In this document: one piece after another, positions 42,790-54,917 of the stretch
How the letters are laid out: every line of letters starts with the position of its first letter
Position numbering within the stretch: the first letter of the stretch is position 1
Assembly: GCA_023376005.1 (NCBI GenBank)
Contig: CM042157.1
Span: 89,558,276 to 89,622,275 of the forward strand
DNA from: Doryteuthis pealeii
Lineage: Eukaryota; Mollusca; Cephalopoda; Myopsida; Loliginidae
Length of the DNA: 64,000 nt
Direction: 5' to 3'
Position numbers and translations under genes: made by a program
Notes under the pieces: generated by a model
What the model was told of the DNA's origin: nothing
The model's database searches: none
Seen by the model: only the letters and a program-made list of their open reading frames with translations

Positions 42790-44056
42790 ATGGTTGACAA
42801 TAATCTATGCATAGATTATGTAACATTTGCACTAAAGGAGAACAATACTATGCATGTCTTACTGGTGAAAGATGACCCACTGGAAATTGTGCAAGAAATT
42901 GAATTTAAACCATGTAATAACAAATCGGAATCTGTCCTAGCGAATGAGACATATAAACATTTCTGGAACCCTGAGATACAAATGGATCACTTATCCCGAC
43001 CAGAAGACTTGGTCAAATGTTAACTAAGAAGATATTGGTTTGGTTTTGTTTTACGGCATATCAACCTCAGTTGATCATTTAATGCCGATAAAGTTTTGAA
43101 ATAAATCAATTCTTAATGGATAATACAATTTTGTTTATAAACTCATGTTTTTCTATTTAACCCATAGATGGGACCCTAACAGGTACTACCACTCCGGGTC
43201 AGAGTGGACCAGGGAGCAATGGTGATGAAGGGGTGCTCCACATTCCCCAAACCTCCAAAACTGGAACCTCACAATCAGATAGAGTTTAACGTTATTCCCA
43301 GGATATGTAGACCCTCAGTCACCGCCTTCTAGCACCCATATGATAAAAAGGGGCTGGGGCTTGCCATAAGGGCAATAGGGTCGGGACATATAGGTGCTAG
43401 GGCTTGACATGACCAGCCGATTGATCGGAGAGGGCCTCTCCGACCGCCCGTCTAGCCCAAGATAGGGCTAAAGTGGAGTATTGCAAGTCATGAACTGCTC
43501 ATCCACCTGAGTTCTATCCTTAAGCATCACAGGTCGCCACCCACGGCTAACAGGTGGCCCCATTAGGGGAGTCTTATTCCTCTGCAGAGGTGCAGTCGGT
43601 GCATTCTAACGCCGCAGCCGACAGGGCGGTAATTAAGAAGAGGAGAACTTGTTATCTAGTTAATTTTGTCGTCTTGGTGGATCACAGAGGGAAAGTGAAA
43701 GAAAAGGAAAAGATACTCAAATACTTAGACCTTGCCGGAGAAATTAAAAAACAAAACAAAAAAAAACAAAAAAAACTGTGGAGCATGAGGGTAAAAGTGG
43801 TCCCAATTGTAGAGAGTTCACTTGGAACATTCCCCGAAGGTTTAGAAGTCTTGTTGAATTGGAAATCAGAGGAAGAATCGAGACCATCAAAGAAACGGTA
43901 TTATTAAGATTGGATAGAATACTCAGAAGAGTCCTGGAGACCGGAAGGAGACTTACTGTCAAACAGCCTCAAGTGAAACAAAAACACTCATACACAACAA
44001 ATACCGACACAAGAAGACATACACTCACAAATGCGCACATACATTAACAGAAGTAA
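42790..44056 (+). mobile_element. LINE 3' fragment interrupted by family A
   Basis: 42790-43031 encodes SESVLANETYKHFWNPEIQM and the start of the RPDLV motif of the endonuclease. After the A insert the frame continues at 43641 with RRTCYLVNFVVLVDHRGKVK, KYLDLAGEIKK, LWSMRVKVVPIVESSLGT and ELEIRGRIETIKETVLLRLD in shifting frames. The motif is exactly bisected by the insertion. The copy was probably already decaying. Confidence 0.8.
43032..43629 (+). mobile_element. Family A copy inserted in a LINE, 11 bp target duplication
   Basis: 598 bp, flanked by TAACTAAGAAG (43021-43031) and TAATTAAGAAG (43630-43640), one mismatch. Removing it rejoins the LINE endonuclease region. Confidence 0.9.
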
Positions 44057-44063
44057 ACTCTTA

Positions 44064-44066
<3 letters not shown>

Positions 44067-44123
<57 letters not shown>

Positions 44124-44144
44124 AACAACAACAGCAACAACAAC

Positions 44145-44178
<34 letters not shown>
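44067..44178. repeat. (TA)n, (CAA)n and (AAT)n compound tail
   Basis: It follows the LINE 3' end at 44056. A similar TA-CAA order follows the LINE tail at 51012-51060 on minus. Confidence 0.9.
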
Positions 44179-44181
<3 letters not shown>

Positions 44182-44590
44182 CCTTTTGGGACTTTTTGGA
44201 AGATACAGACGGATAACCTAATCCCGGTTAGGAGACTAGACCTATTATTAATCAACAACAAGAAGAAAACGAATAATCTTGTGGATCTTGACATCCTGGC
44301 GGATCACAGACTGAAGGTGAAAAAAAAATGAAAAGATACTAGGACCTGGCCAGAGAGCTAAAATATTGGAACATGAAGGTAAAGATCGTACCAACTGTAA
44401 TTGGAACCATTGTATCAGTTCCAAAGGGAATTGGAAATCCGAGGAAGAATTGAGACCATCCAAACAATAGCACTGTTAAAATCAGTGAGAATACTCAGAA
44501 GAGTCCTGAGGAGACTTGCTGTCACTCAGCCTCCAGTGAATCACCAGCTTAATAGTCACCTTCATAATAATAAAAATAATAATAATACTT
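44179..44590 (+). mobile_element. LINE 3' fragment, 5'-truncated at an AAT run
   Basis: Reads KIQTDNLIPVRRLDLLLINN, then LVDLDILADHR, and ELEIRGRIETIQTIALLKSV before RILRRVL, with frame changes, and ends at an AAT run. Confidence 0.78.
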
Positions 44591-45196
44591 TGCGGTAAAC
44601 CATATACTCTGCGAATGTAGCAAACTAGCACAACGAGAATACAAAACTAGACACGACTGGGTTGGGAAGGTGATCCACGGGGAATTATGCAAAAAATTTA
44701 ATTTTGACCATACAACAAAATGGTATATGCATAAACCAGAATCTGTTCTTGAGAACGAAACGCATACAATTCTCTGGGACTTTGAACTAAAAACGGATCA
44801 CCTTATCCCAGCAAGAAGACCAGACCTAGTGTTGATAAACAAAAAAGAAAGAACTTGTCAACTGGTGGATTTTGCAGTTCCAGCAGATCACAGGGTGAAG
44901 TTAAAGGAAAATGAAAAAATGGACAAATATCTGGACCTTGCCAGAGAACTGAAAAAGTTATGGAACATGAAAGTGAAAGTAATACCAATTGTAGTTGGTG
45001 CACTTGGAACAGTCCCAAAAGGATTAGAAAAGGGTTGGGAAAGTTTGGAAATCAGAGGAAGGATTGAAACCATTCAGAACACTGCACTGCTGCAATCTGC
45101 CAGAATACTCAGAAGAGTCCTGGAGACCTGAGGAGACTTGCTGTCATTTAGACTCCAGTGAAAGACCATCAGCTAATGCTGATGTGAAAACTCAAA

Positions 45197-45198
<2 letters not shown>
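44591..45198 (+). mobile_element. LINE 3' end with intact endonuclease-domain frame (best copy)
   Basis: The open frame 44670-45131 (153 codons) follows a CEC-x12-H zinc-finger remnant (ILCECSKLAQREYKTRHDWV). It contains KWYMHKPESVLENETHTILW, HLIPARRPDLVLIN, CQLVDFAVPADHR and KKLWNMKVKVIPIVVGALGT, ending RILRRVLET. ARRPD followed 14 residues later by D is the catalytic signature of the R2-type endonuclease. RT is missing. An AAT tail follows (45198-45229). This is the reference for the other fragments. Confidence 0.87.
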
Positions 45199-45229
<31 letters not shown>

Positions 45230-45394
45230 GTATTGTTAAATATCATCACTAAGACGCGCGTAAAGTGTGTGAATCTTCTAAGTATATTAATAGTATAAAT
45301 ACTAGTGCTAATAATACGGTTGCAGCAAAAAATAGCTAGAGCCACGAACGACCTACTGTTCTTTGAATAGCAAACACAAAAAGAAGTGAAAGAA

Positions 45395-46030
45395 GAAAGA
45401 AAAAATCTAATCATAGCAAAGATAGAATGGATAGACAAGAGGAAGTCGTGTGACATGATGATACGAAGATGAATATTAGAATGTCTGAAGATGTTTCAAT
45501 TAATCAACTTTATCACGAGATCTATTGAAAATTGGAGAATGGAAATAACAGCTGGAGGCCAAAATATATAAGTAAAATTACAAAGAGGTATTTTACATAG
45601 GAACTCTTTGTCACACACCCCCACCCCCCGCCCACCATTCGTTATGCCAATGATACCGCAAAAATATATTAAGATTATTCAAATAGCGGTATAAATTCAC
45701 AAGAACGCGGGAAAAAGTAAATCCTCTCTTGTAGATGGATGACGTCAGAGCTTTTGCCAAGAATAAAAATGATGAGTAAACACTAATGCAAATAGAATCC
45801 TCAGCCAGAACAATATCAAAATACTCGAAGATAAAGAAAGACGAATGCCATAAGCTGGTACAGAATGAGTACAAGACTAAGCACAACTGGGTAGGAAAGG
45901 TATTTCACTAGGAATTGTGCAAGAAATTAAGTTTTGACCATGCACAGATCGGATTCCATCATGGAGGATGAGACGAATAAATTTCTCTGGGATTTTGAGA
46001 TACATGCTGATCACCTGATCCCAGCCAGTG
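45395..46030 (+). mobile_element. Decayed LINE: RT segment plus endonuclease start
   Basis: Reads WIDKRKSCDMM, ILECLKMFQLINFI, SIENWRMEITAGGQNI and a degraded RGIxxxNSLS (RT motif region), then after a deletion EYKTKHNWVGKVFH and ELCKKLSFDH. Many stops. It shows that RT and the endonuclease lie in the same element. Confidence 0.7.
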
Positions 46031-47454
46031 TACACACTTTTATTACGTGTACGGCGGATATATTGTGTGACAAAAATTATGGTTCAAATAAATTTTGTTA
46101 AATTATTAGGATCTTTTGGATATTGTGGACAGAGGGATATCCTTATTCTTTAATTAGTTTCAAAATATTTCGCTCAAGAACATTATTACATTAAAATCTA
46201 GTCTAGAAAGATGTGTCTCGTTATGGGAACATGCTTAGGTTAATTAAAACATCGTATTGCAAGAGAAATAAATTGTCGTTTACAGTTTGCGAAATAAACA
46301 CATTGTATTTCAATGGCTTGTTCCCTTTAAGTTATCCGATTTAACTTATATAATAAAAAAAATTGCATTTTCCAGATTTCAAAAAGATCTCACTGTCAAT
46401 AGATCACAAGATCTGTATATTCATCTGTGACATCTTCTTTATGATGTTTTCTCTTTTGTTTTTACTTCTTTCTTTTTACTATAGTTTATATATTTTGTGT
46501 TTATCTTTACTTTATCATTAACATGCGTAGTTTTGGTTAAAACGGTTTAGACTAAATGTATTATTTACTGAGTTGCTTTTGGAGACTAAATTTTAACATA
46601 AAAATCCCATTAACAAATACAAGTGTCCTTTTATTTTTGAGCATGTTCATTTTTTTTATCAATAGATTGTATCAATCTACCGACTTGTTGAAACTGAGCA
46701 GGCCTTTTTGTTGCTTTTCTCATCGCTTGATTTCAATTCAAAGATACATTCTCAATGATTTCTGAGAAAGACATATGAACTACACAAGTGCAACTGCCAA
46801 CATCGGCCTGGTAATCCACGACGTCAATGTGGCATAAAATGTTGTCAATATATTTAGCAGTTAAACCAAAATGCTGAAAAGAGGAAAAGTCTTCCTTGTG
46901 GAATTTGCCAATGTAATTTAACAATGTGCCATTTAACAAGCAAAATTTGGTTTCAACTGCGTTCAGTTCTGTTCTACTTATCACGGACCTTCCCAGACAA
47001 ATTGCGAATCAGTAGGGGATTGGATTTTCCAAGAGAAATCCAATCACTGCCAACTTGAATCCAATAATTGAAACGTTGCTTTACAAGTATCGAAATCAGA
47101 TGATTTAATAATAGCTTAGTACGACACTGAACACCAACAGAGGTTTAGTTTTCCCCAGAGAAATAAAGTGATTCTTGATTTGACCATTCAAGTAACAAGA
47201 ACGTCAATTTCTTTTTCCTTTCTCATAAGAAAAAGTGAGAAAGTAAATTATTTTATGCCAAGATGAACGTAGAGCCTTATTACTAGTTTATGAAAACTGA
47301 TTTTGTCCTTCGTTTGATTCGATCAAATAGTGAGAACTTAAACTGCTGAATAGAAACCGAAATATTAAGTGGATTTTTCATCCCAATTCAAATGACAGTT
47401 GGGTCAATCTTTACGAGAAGAATTATGACCGGAATAAATATTGATTTTTCTTCA
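46031..47454. other. No feature recognised
   Basis: 1.4 kb of AT-rich DNA without shared repeats or coding signal. Confidence 0.45.
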
Positions 47455-47610
47455 ATGATATTACTATCACTTGTATGAACTTTTGAGACGATGCTTGAAA
47501 ATGTGTATTATCTCGAAATTTCCTCATCTTTATTGTTACATACATAATGTTTCGGCAGATATACTCTTTGGTCTTCTTTAGTTGTTTTTTGTCAAATCCG
47601 GGAACATTCT
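47455..47610 (-). repeat. Family P, diverged copy
   Basis: On minus: AAAGAAGACC, CTGCCGAAACATTATG and the downstream text. The hammerhead core and stem II are eroded. A sister copy is at 48991-49060. Confidence 0.6.
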
Positions 47611-47957
47611 GAGGTAAAAAATAGTCATACATAATAATCATTAGTGTAAATTCTAGGTTTAAAAAACATTAGGTTATTAGATAAAAAGAATTCACTAGAA
47701 ATTATCCAGTAGGTATAAGCGTCGATGAAATACAGTTCAATCATCTTGGGTTGCAGGTTCAATCCTGACTACAGGCAAAAATAACATAGAATACTTAAAA
47801 TAGCTTAACACTTCTATCAGGTAATCTATCCTAAACGTGGGCAGTTGTTTAAGAGGAATATGTTGAACCAGGATACTAAATCGGAAATGCCGGCTTGTCT
47901 AGAAAATAAAAAACTTCTTTTCTGGCTGGGATCGAAAACGTAATAGTTTATGTGTGT

Positions 47958-48147
47958 AACGTTGTAATAGCGATATATGTTGTATAGCGGGTCTTGTCAA
48001 CGTGCCTCCAAATTCACGACACTAAAAAGGTGTTCGGCACGTGGCGGTCATCTTGTCGATAAAAAAGTACAACGCGAGAAATATATCGTCACAAGCTTCT
48101 TAGCTTTTATTTTCGGGCTCGTCTCGTGGGTTGTATCGGAGAGGAGG

Positions 48148-48180
<33 letters not shown>

Positions 48181-48470
48181 ACACTGTTAAATTACTTTGA
48201 TCCCACACTAGGGACCAGAGGCCCGTCCGAATCCTACGCTGTCGGAAATCAAAAAGAGGATGATATTCTTGCTCGTCGTTCCTCGTCACCACGTGACTTC
48301 CGGTTCCGGTCAACACCCGAAACTTCCGGTTGGCTTTCAATTCTCCATTCGGGGGGGGGGTCACGCCCCGGTCAAATTCCCGACAAACCGTTTTGTGTTC
48401 ATCACTTTTTTTAAAAACCTTTACTCTCTCTTATTTCTTCTTCATCTCTTTTCTAATAGTAGTCCTCGCA
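47958..48470 (+). mobile_element. LTR-like repeat, family LTR-b copy 2
   Basis: Starts TGTAACGTTGT and contains TCGGCACGTGGCGGTCAT, a GA run (48150-48180) and CCAGAGGCCCGTCCG. Open frames over it are not conserved. Confidence 0.65.
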
Positions 48471-48985
48471 AAACTCAGGACCTTCATCATCTCGTTACAC
48501 TGAGGTATATCATCTGCTTCTTGCATTTTTTAGGGTGAAACCATTTTCTTTCATTATGGACGTTCGAAGTACATAATTGTTGTGAGGTTTTAAGGGGTCA
48601 AATAAGAACAAAACGACGGGTAACAAATGTAGGAAAATGTATTAACAGAAAGTAGACAAATACAATACATATAAGTGGAAATTACGTCCGACAAATAGAG
48701 TTATTGGCTTACTCGCATTGGCTTACTGCCAAGTCACAATTGTCCCTGTTACTTATAGTAACCTGTCGGCGCATTCCATTAGTCTTATAGGGTGTATCAC
48801 CTATAACAATAATATAGGAAAATTATGAACAGAAGTGGTGCTAATGTATATAATTGCAAGACTCTAGCGACAATGTGACTGAAATCAGTGTCACAAACGG
48901 GCGAGCGAATTATTTCTTTCTTATCTTTGTAAACGGTCGTTATAGCAGTAATAGTTTCTTTGGTGATAACATATGCAAGGAATAT
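48471..48985. other. No feature recognised
   Basis: AT-rich DNA. Confidence 0.4.
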
Positions 48986-48990
48986 TTATA

Positions 48991-49060
48991 TACACAATGT
49001 TTCGGCAGATATGCTCTTTTGTCTTCTTTAGGCGTTTCTTGTAAAATACGGGAAGCTTCT
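48991..49060 (-). repeat. Family P, diverged copy
   Basis: On minus: CCTAAAGAAGAC, CATATCTGCCGAAACATTG. The core is eroded. Confidence 0.6.
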
Positions 49061-49063
49061 AAG

Positions 49064-49529
49064 TGTTGGATATTGTACAAACGGAAATAGGAATTTCCGG
49101 TTAGATTAAACAAAGCAAAGAAAAGACGACAAAAATGACAAAGGGGTTAAGATGCCGGAAATAGATTTGATCGTTGATAAAATTGCGAACAAAGGAGGCG
49201 TGTAGGCGTTTTTGAGATATACAAAAGGCAAGACGGTTCGACCCGGCGCTCAGTCAGGAGGAGACGGTGAACGGAGTGACCGACACTCACGGTCACAGCC
49301 GATGGGCTGTGAACTATCATGTAGCCACCTAACGCCTCCCCAACGCTATTCATCCCAACAGCAGCAGTAGTTCCCATTGTCAACGCTCGCCACTCACACG
49401 TACCACGAGGGAATTAAAGAGGAATAAAAGTTCAATCTCCTACTAGATACAGCATGTCCTGTGTCTTCGTTAAGCGACCCCTACATATACCGTCTAAGGG
49501 TTAGAGACGATATCCGCAGTATACCAGCA
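49064..49529 (-). mobile_element. Solo-LTR-like element, family LTR-a copy 2
   Basis: The minus strand ends CAATATCCAACA and contains GTGGCGAGCGTTGACAATGG and GGGTCGCTTAACGAAGAC, in LTR-a order. It abuts the family P fragment. Confidence 0.6.
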
Positions 49530-50287
49530 ACGTATACGATTCAGAGTAGCGATGAAGGCGCTACGCAACATAAGGTAAAAATAAACATTAGGTTATTAGA
49601 TAAAAACATTCACTAGAATTTATCAAGTAGGTATAATGGCGTAAAGGGCGAGCCAATTATTTCTTTATTATCTTTGTAAAGGATAGCAGTATTAGTTTTG
49701 TTTTTTTTTGGGGGGGGGGATAACATATGCTAGAAGTATTTGCTCCATATTTCCTTTTTATATGTTGTAGGTGACTCACATATGACCAGAATAATGGACT
49801 TACCCAAAGGGTATATTTAACAGAGCAAAGCTACTCAAGTGAGAAGTAGCAGATACATGTTCTTCGTGTACGCTGTAACAAGGAAACCGTCCTCATTTTG
49901 TACATTGATATATTGCTGAATATATCTGTTCTCTACATTTTATCTCCGTGTTGGGTAATTATTTATTGACCCTTAAACAGGTCATAACATTATACGGAAT
50001 CAAATGCTTTCGGGAAATCTACAAACAAAAGTGTTGCTACGAGATATTTTTTCTCGTACTCCAACAATTATTCCTCGATTAGACTGAATCTGAGAAGTTG
50101 AGGAACTGTTATGATTTTTCTAAGATTTTTTTTTCCACTTCAGATACGTTGCGAATTGAGAAGCAGGCTATTATTTTTAAAAAAACTTAGCAGTAAGAGT
50201 TATGCCTCTGTAGTTTATAGGGATTCCGAGGTCACATTTCTTCGGAAAGTGGAGGTTGCAGCCTTTCGTCCATTTCTCTATTGTGTT
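49530..50287. other. Dispersed family R fragment and unassigned DNA
   Basis: 49760-50000 matches 62690-62820 (TTCTTCGTGTA, AACAAGGAAACC, GACCCTTAAACAGGTCATAA). The rest is unassigned. Confidence 0.5.
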
Positions 50288-50295
50288 TTTTTACC

Positions 50296-50365
50296 ATAAT
50301 CAAAACTTCGTTCCATAACCGAAGTTTTATATATTGTGAGATATTTGTTTGTAATAATAATAAAA
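50296..50365 (+). repeat. Paralogous empty site of the LTR-c insertion
   Basis: CAAAACTTCGTTCCATAAC...TTTTATAT...TTTGTAATAATAAT is continuous here, while at 51265-51830 the same sequence is split by LTR-c. Confidence 0.8.
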
Positions 50366-50514
50366 AAATCGTTCTAGTACTTCAGAAAATTTTAGGAGTC
50401 TCTTAGGAGTTCACCAGTCGGAAAATGGCGATGGAAACAATATGAATAAGAATAATTATCTGAATAATCCATACAATAATGACAATATTAGTATCTCAGA
50501 GAATTATTTTTCTC

Positions 50515-50527
50515 CCCCCCCCCCCCC
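50515..50527. repeat. Poly-C run
   Basis: About 13 C residues. Confidence 0.9.
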
Positions 50528-50934
50528 ATCTTTCTATAACCTGGTAGCGAGTTGGTGAGGTGGTCGCCGATTGGGTTGTCCCATTTCCCTTTTTTTGAAT
50601 CTGACACCCCCTCGTAGTGGTTTATACCAAGGCCTTAAAAGTCCGGCTGCGAGGCGGGTGTACAGAACAAACTGAAAGCGAGTTGGTTATACGTGCAATT
50701 CCATATTATTTCTTTCCCCTCAACTATTTGACCCAGTACGAGTAACAGTGGGTCGCGTTTTTGAAGTGGTTAGCTGCAAAGCCCACTAAATTTCGCAACC
50801 ACTTTATTTACCTGGTCTGGTGGCTTACCCCACTAAAGCTCGCTACTGGCCCCTCCCCCCTGCGTCGGGATAAGCGCCTCTTATATTTTCCCGACAATTT
50901 AGAAGGCCTAATGAGTAAATGATGTGTAATTGGC

Positions 50935-51011
50935 GTGTTTAGCTCAGTTGGTAGAGCACCTGCCTATGAATACCAAGGTTTCTGGGTCGATACTGATTCA
51001 GTAGTTTTGTT
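50935..51011 (+). mobile_element. tRNA-like SINE head
   Basis: TTTAGCTCAGTTGGTAGAGC is a near-perfect A box, and GGGTCGATACTGATTC is a weakened B box. The structure past the D arm is disrupted, so it is probably not a tRNA gene. Confidence 0.6.
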
Positions 51012-51265
51012 GAAATGTGTTGTTGTTGTTGTTGTTATATATATATAAATATAAGTAAAAGTTTAATTCTGTTAATATATGTGCGCATTTATGAGTGTAC
51101 GTCTTGATGTGTCGGTTTTTGTTGTGTGTGAGTGTTTTTGTTTCACTGGAGGCTGATTGACAGTAAGTCTCCTTCCGGTCTCCGGGACTCTTCTGAGTAT
51201 TCTATCCAATCTTAGTAATACTGTTTCTTTGATGGTCTCGATTCTTCCTCTGATTTCCAATAATC
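51012..51265 (-). mobile_element. LINE 3' tail
   Basis: The minus strand reads MEIRGRIETIKETVLLRLDR and ILRRVPETGRRLTV, closely matching 43850-44050, followed by a TA and CAA tail. Confidence 0.8.
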
Positions 51266-51303
51266 AAAACTTCGTTCCATAACTGTAGTTTTATATGTTG
51301 TAA

Positions 51304-51793
51304 TGTTGTATACTCTTTTCTTACTTACTTCTATTCTTCTTCTGGCGTCTTTGATATCTCAAGTTCTTCTAGCATCTCTTCTAGCGTCTGGACTTCGTCT
51401 TGGGGACTTCGTGTCTGGTCTTCCATTGGGGATTTCTCTTTATCAGAAGCCCTGTGTCATTGGTAGTTTTTAGATAATAACACAAGACTTCGATTTACTT
51501 AGATCATATTTATTTCGAAATCCCCACCAGACTACCTGCGCAGATTGAGTCGGGGCGTGCAACACGACACACCACCGTCGTGGTTTCTAGCCGACTGATT
51601 AAAATCTATTTCTAATCTAAACCGGAAGAGGGTCTTCTCCACTGATTCTCACGGTATCCACCGGAAAGAAGGATCAGGACAGGTCAAGCCATGTCATTCA
51701 AATCCTTCAAGGCCGTGGGCTGAAAGTTATAACAGCGATTTTGATTTCTACACTACTGTACATAAATATTAAGAATCTAATAATTATGTAACA
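51304..51793 (-). mobile_element. Solo LTR, family LTR-c, with 4 bp target duplication
   Basis: TGTTGTATAC to ATTATGTAACA, TG...CA ends, 490 bp, flanked by GTAA at 51300-51303 and 51794-51797. The empty paralogue at 50296-50365 has GTGA at this point. The poly-A-signal-like AAATAAAT reads on minus, so I assign that strand. No internal region is present. Confidence 0.82.
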
Positions 51794-51830
51794 GTAAGAT
51801 ACTTGTTTGTAATAATAATGATAGTAGTAT

Positions 51831-52682
51831 CCGTGTTATCTGCCTGCACAAAATAATTAAAACTTTTGCCTCTAAAATGGACATCAATTCAAATGTTCAC
51901 AAGAATATAAGAATAAAAATGTAAACTACAAATTTGAATTTCTCTATTTGCCTTTCGTGAGCGATAAAGACATTTCCAAATAAGGTTAAGATTTTCTTCT
52001 GTTGTTTTCCATTTATTTCATCAGTTCATTTCCTTTAAATTCAATTTGAATTTCTCTTTGGAAAAAAATTGAGATTTGTAATATCTTATTCAATTAATTC
52101 AATTAATTTAAAAACAGAAGAAACCAAAACAAAAAATGTAACCGAAGGGAATTTATATATCGTTATATTAATGTCATTAGATTCCGATTTAAACAAATTT
52201 GGCGAACAAACAAGAACTGGATAAGACAGTTGTCGCAGTACACAATTTAAAATATAAAATTTAAAAGAAACAGTGGATTACCGGCGGCAGACATTCAGCT
52301 TGCTCTACATGAACTTCGATAAAATAGAGTTCACGCATTTTAATCAAGATAGTGCTGTTTTCATTAAATGGAAAACCTTCGAAATTAGTAAACTAGTTCA
52401 TTTACACTTTTCTGTATTTATGAGATGAGGCTTGATATGAATAATTTTGATATTTCCCACTGTTGTTCTCATTTTTATTGTGTATGAAAACAATGTTAAG
52501 GCCCCTGTAACCTTCGGCTTTGTTAAGGTGTTATTTAATTACCTTAAAATATGTTAGCTTCATTCAATTACTTTGGATTCAAACATCGTTTCGAAGCTCA
52601 TATAACTATTGAAAGGGATATCAACATTGGAAAGGCATGAACGGCTATTTACTGGTTAAAAATCATATGGAAATCTATCTCA
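51831..52682. other. AT-rich DNA, faint family P trace
   Basis: GAGATGAGGCTTGA near 52425 resembles family P. Otherwise nothing. Confidence 0.35.
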
Positions 52683-52717
52683 GTCTTTTTCCATCTATCT
52701 ATCTATCTCAGTCTCTT

Positions 52718-52752
<35 letters not shown>

Positions 52753-53097
52753 CAGTCTCTTTCCATCTATCTATCTATCCCAGTCTCTTTTCATCTATCT
52801 ATCTATCTCAGTCTCTTTCCATCTATCTATCTATCTATCTATCTATCTCAGTCTCTTTCCATCTATCTATCTATCTATCTATCTCAGTCTCTTTCCATCT
52901 ATCTATCTATCCCAGTCTCTTTCCATCTATCTATCTATCTCAGTCTCTTTCCATCTATCTATCTATCTATCTATCTCAGTCTCTTTCCATCTATCTATCT
53001 ATCTATCTATTCAGTCTCTTTCCATCTATCTATCTATCACATCTATCTATCTATCTCAGTCTCTTTCCATCTATCTATCTATCTATCTATCTCTCTC

Positions 53098-53128
<31 letters not shown>

Positions 53129-53501
53129 CAGTCTCTTTCCATCTATCTATCTATCTCAGTCTCTTTCCATCTATCTATCTATCTCATCTCTATCTATCTA
53201 TCTATCTATCCCAGTCTCTCATCTATCTATCTATCTCAGCTCCATCTATCTATCTATCTCAGTCTCTTTCCATCTATCTATCTATCTATCTATCTCAGTC
53301 TCTTTCCATCTATCTATCTATCCCAGTCTCTTCCATCTATCTATCTATCTATCTATCTATCTCAGTCTCTTTCCATCTATCTATCTATCTATCTATCTCA
53401 TCTCAGTCTCTTCTATCTATCTATCTATCCATCTATCTATCTATCCATCTATCTATCTATCTCTATCTATCTATCTATCTATCTATCTATCCCAGTCTCT
53501 C

Positions 53502-53552
<51 letters not shown>

Positions 53553-53680
53553 CAGTCTTTTCCATCTATCTATCTATATATCTATCGCATTTACTTCATA
53601 TCTATCCCATTTTATTCTTATCTATCGATCTATCTCATTCTATTCCTATCTATCTATCCATCTATCTATCTATCATGGCT
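52683..53680. repeat. 1 kb (CTAT)n array with CAGTCTCTTTCCAT interruptions
   Basis: CTAT runs of 3-10 units are separated about 20 times by (T/C)CAGTCTCTTTCCAT, forming a loose higher-order repeat of roughly 28-44 bp. The 356-codon frame of S, I, Y and L is an artefact. Confidence 0.94.
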
Positions 53681-53818
53681 TCCTCGTACTCCCTGTACAA
53701 GCTGTAGTCGTGTCAGTACTATTGTATAGTTGCACCACTTGGACTTTAACGAAACGCCTGGGTGAAAAGCTACATGGGAACTACACAAAGGTTCTAAATA
53801 TTGTTTTGAACAAATTCT

Positions 53819-53851
53819 AGTTGGTTGGTTGGTTGGTTGGTTGGTGTGTTG
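53819..53851. repeat. (GGTT)n run
   Basis: About seven units leading into a family A head. Confidence 0.9.
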
Positions 53852-53854
53852 GTT

Positions 53855-54535
53855 GGTTTTTAGGGCACAGCAACCACTGTTGGGTTATTTTATGCCGAAT
53901 ACATTTTGTTTTATTCATTTTTGATAGGTAATCAATTTTTCAAACACATTTTTGAACTCTTTTTCTATTTACCCCATAACTGGGACCCTAACAGGTACTA
54001 TCACTCCGGGTCAGAGTGGACCTGGGAGTAATGGTGATGAAGGGGGACTCCACATTCCCCGGAGCTTCAGAACTGGAACTTCACCATCAGATAGAGTTTA
54101 TCCTTATACCCTGGACATTAAGACCCTCAAAGTGGATCTGGGAGTAATGGTGATGAAAGGGGTACTCCACATTCCCAGAGCTCCAGAATTGGAACTTCAC
54201 CATCAGATAGAGTTTATCCTTTATACCCTGGACATTAAGACCCTCAAAGTGGATCTGGGAGTAATGGTGATGAAAGGGGGACTCCACATTCCCCAGAATT
54301 GGAACTTCACCATCAGATAGAGTTTAATGTCATACCCAGGAAATTAAGACCCTCAGCCACTGCCTTCTAGCACATATAGGATAAAAAGGGTTGCGGGTTG
54401 CCATAAGGGCAATAGGGTTGGAACAATCCTATGTTCTAGGGCTGGACCTGACGAGCCGATTGATCGGAGGAGACCTTACAACCGCCCATCTAGCTTGGAC
54501 TGCTCAGTATTCCATCCTTAAGCATCACTGTTTTA
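53855..54535 (+). mobile_element. Family A copy with internal 117 bp triplication
   Basis: The segment AGTGGA(C/T)CTGGGAGTAATG begins at 54014, 54131 and 54248. The rest follows family order to TAAGCATCACTG. Confidence 0.87.
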
Positions 54536-54654
54536 ACGGAACTTCCTAATTTATAGAAAATGTCACAAATGAATTCAACACAAATCAATTTGTTAAACAT
54601 TGGAGGTAGAGAAAAGTAGCCGTTCTAATTACAAGTATATCTCAACGGTTTACC

Positions 54655-54684
54655 TGTATATATATATATATATATTATATATAT

Positions 54685-54725
<41 letters not shown>
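54655..54725. repeat. Imperfect (TA)n
   Basis: TA units with TATA-TTATA phase shifts. Confidence 0.92.
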
Positions 54726-54727
<2 letters not shown>

Positions 54728-54917
54728 CTTCGTCGGACTATAATTTGAAATTCCAGTAAGCAAGACGAGTTTCAAACATAAATCTTCCACCTCCGAACAA
54801 GAAAACAAGTTTTAAAATACGGATTCACAAAGTATTGTTGTCAGATTTTCATCTCAGAAAACAAAGAACTGAAGGCGCTAAGTTGTTGAATGCGTTAGAT
54901 ACAATAGATGGAATGTC

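Noticed and set aside
50935..51011. Functional tRNA gene
   Set aside because: The B box is weakened and the acceptor and anticodon arms do not pair.
52637..53707. 356-codon SIYLSIYLS frame
   Set aside because: Translation of a CTAT microsatellite.
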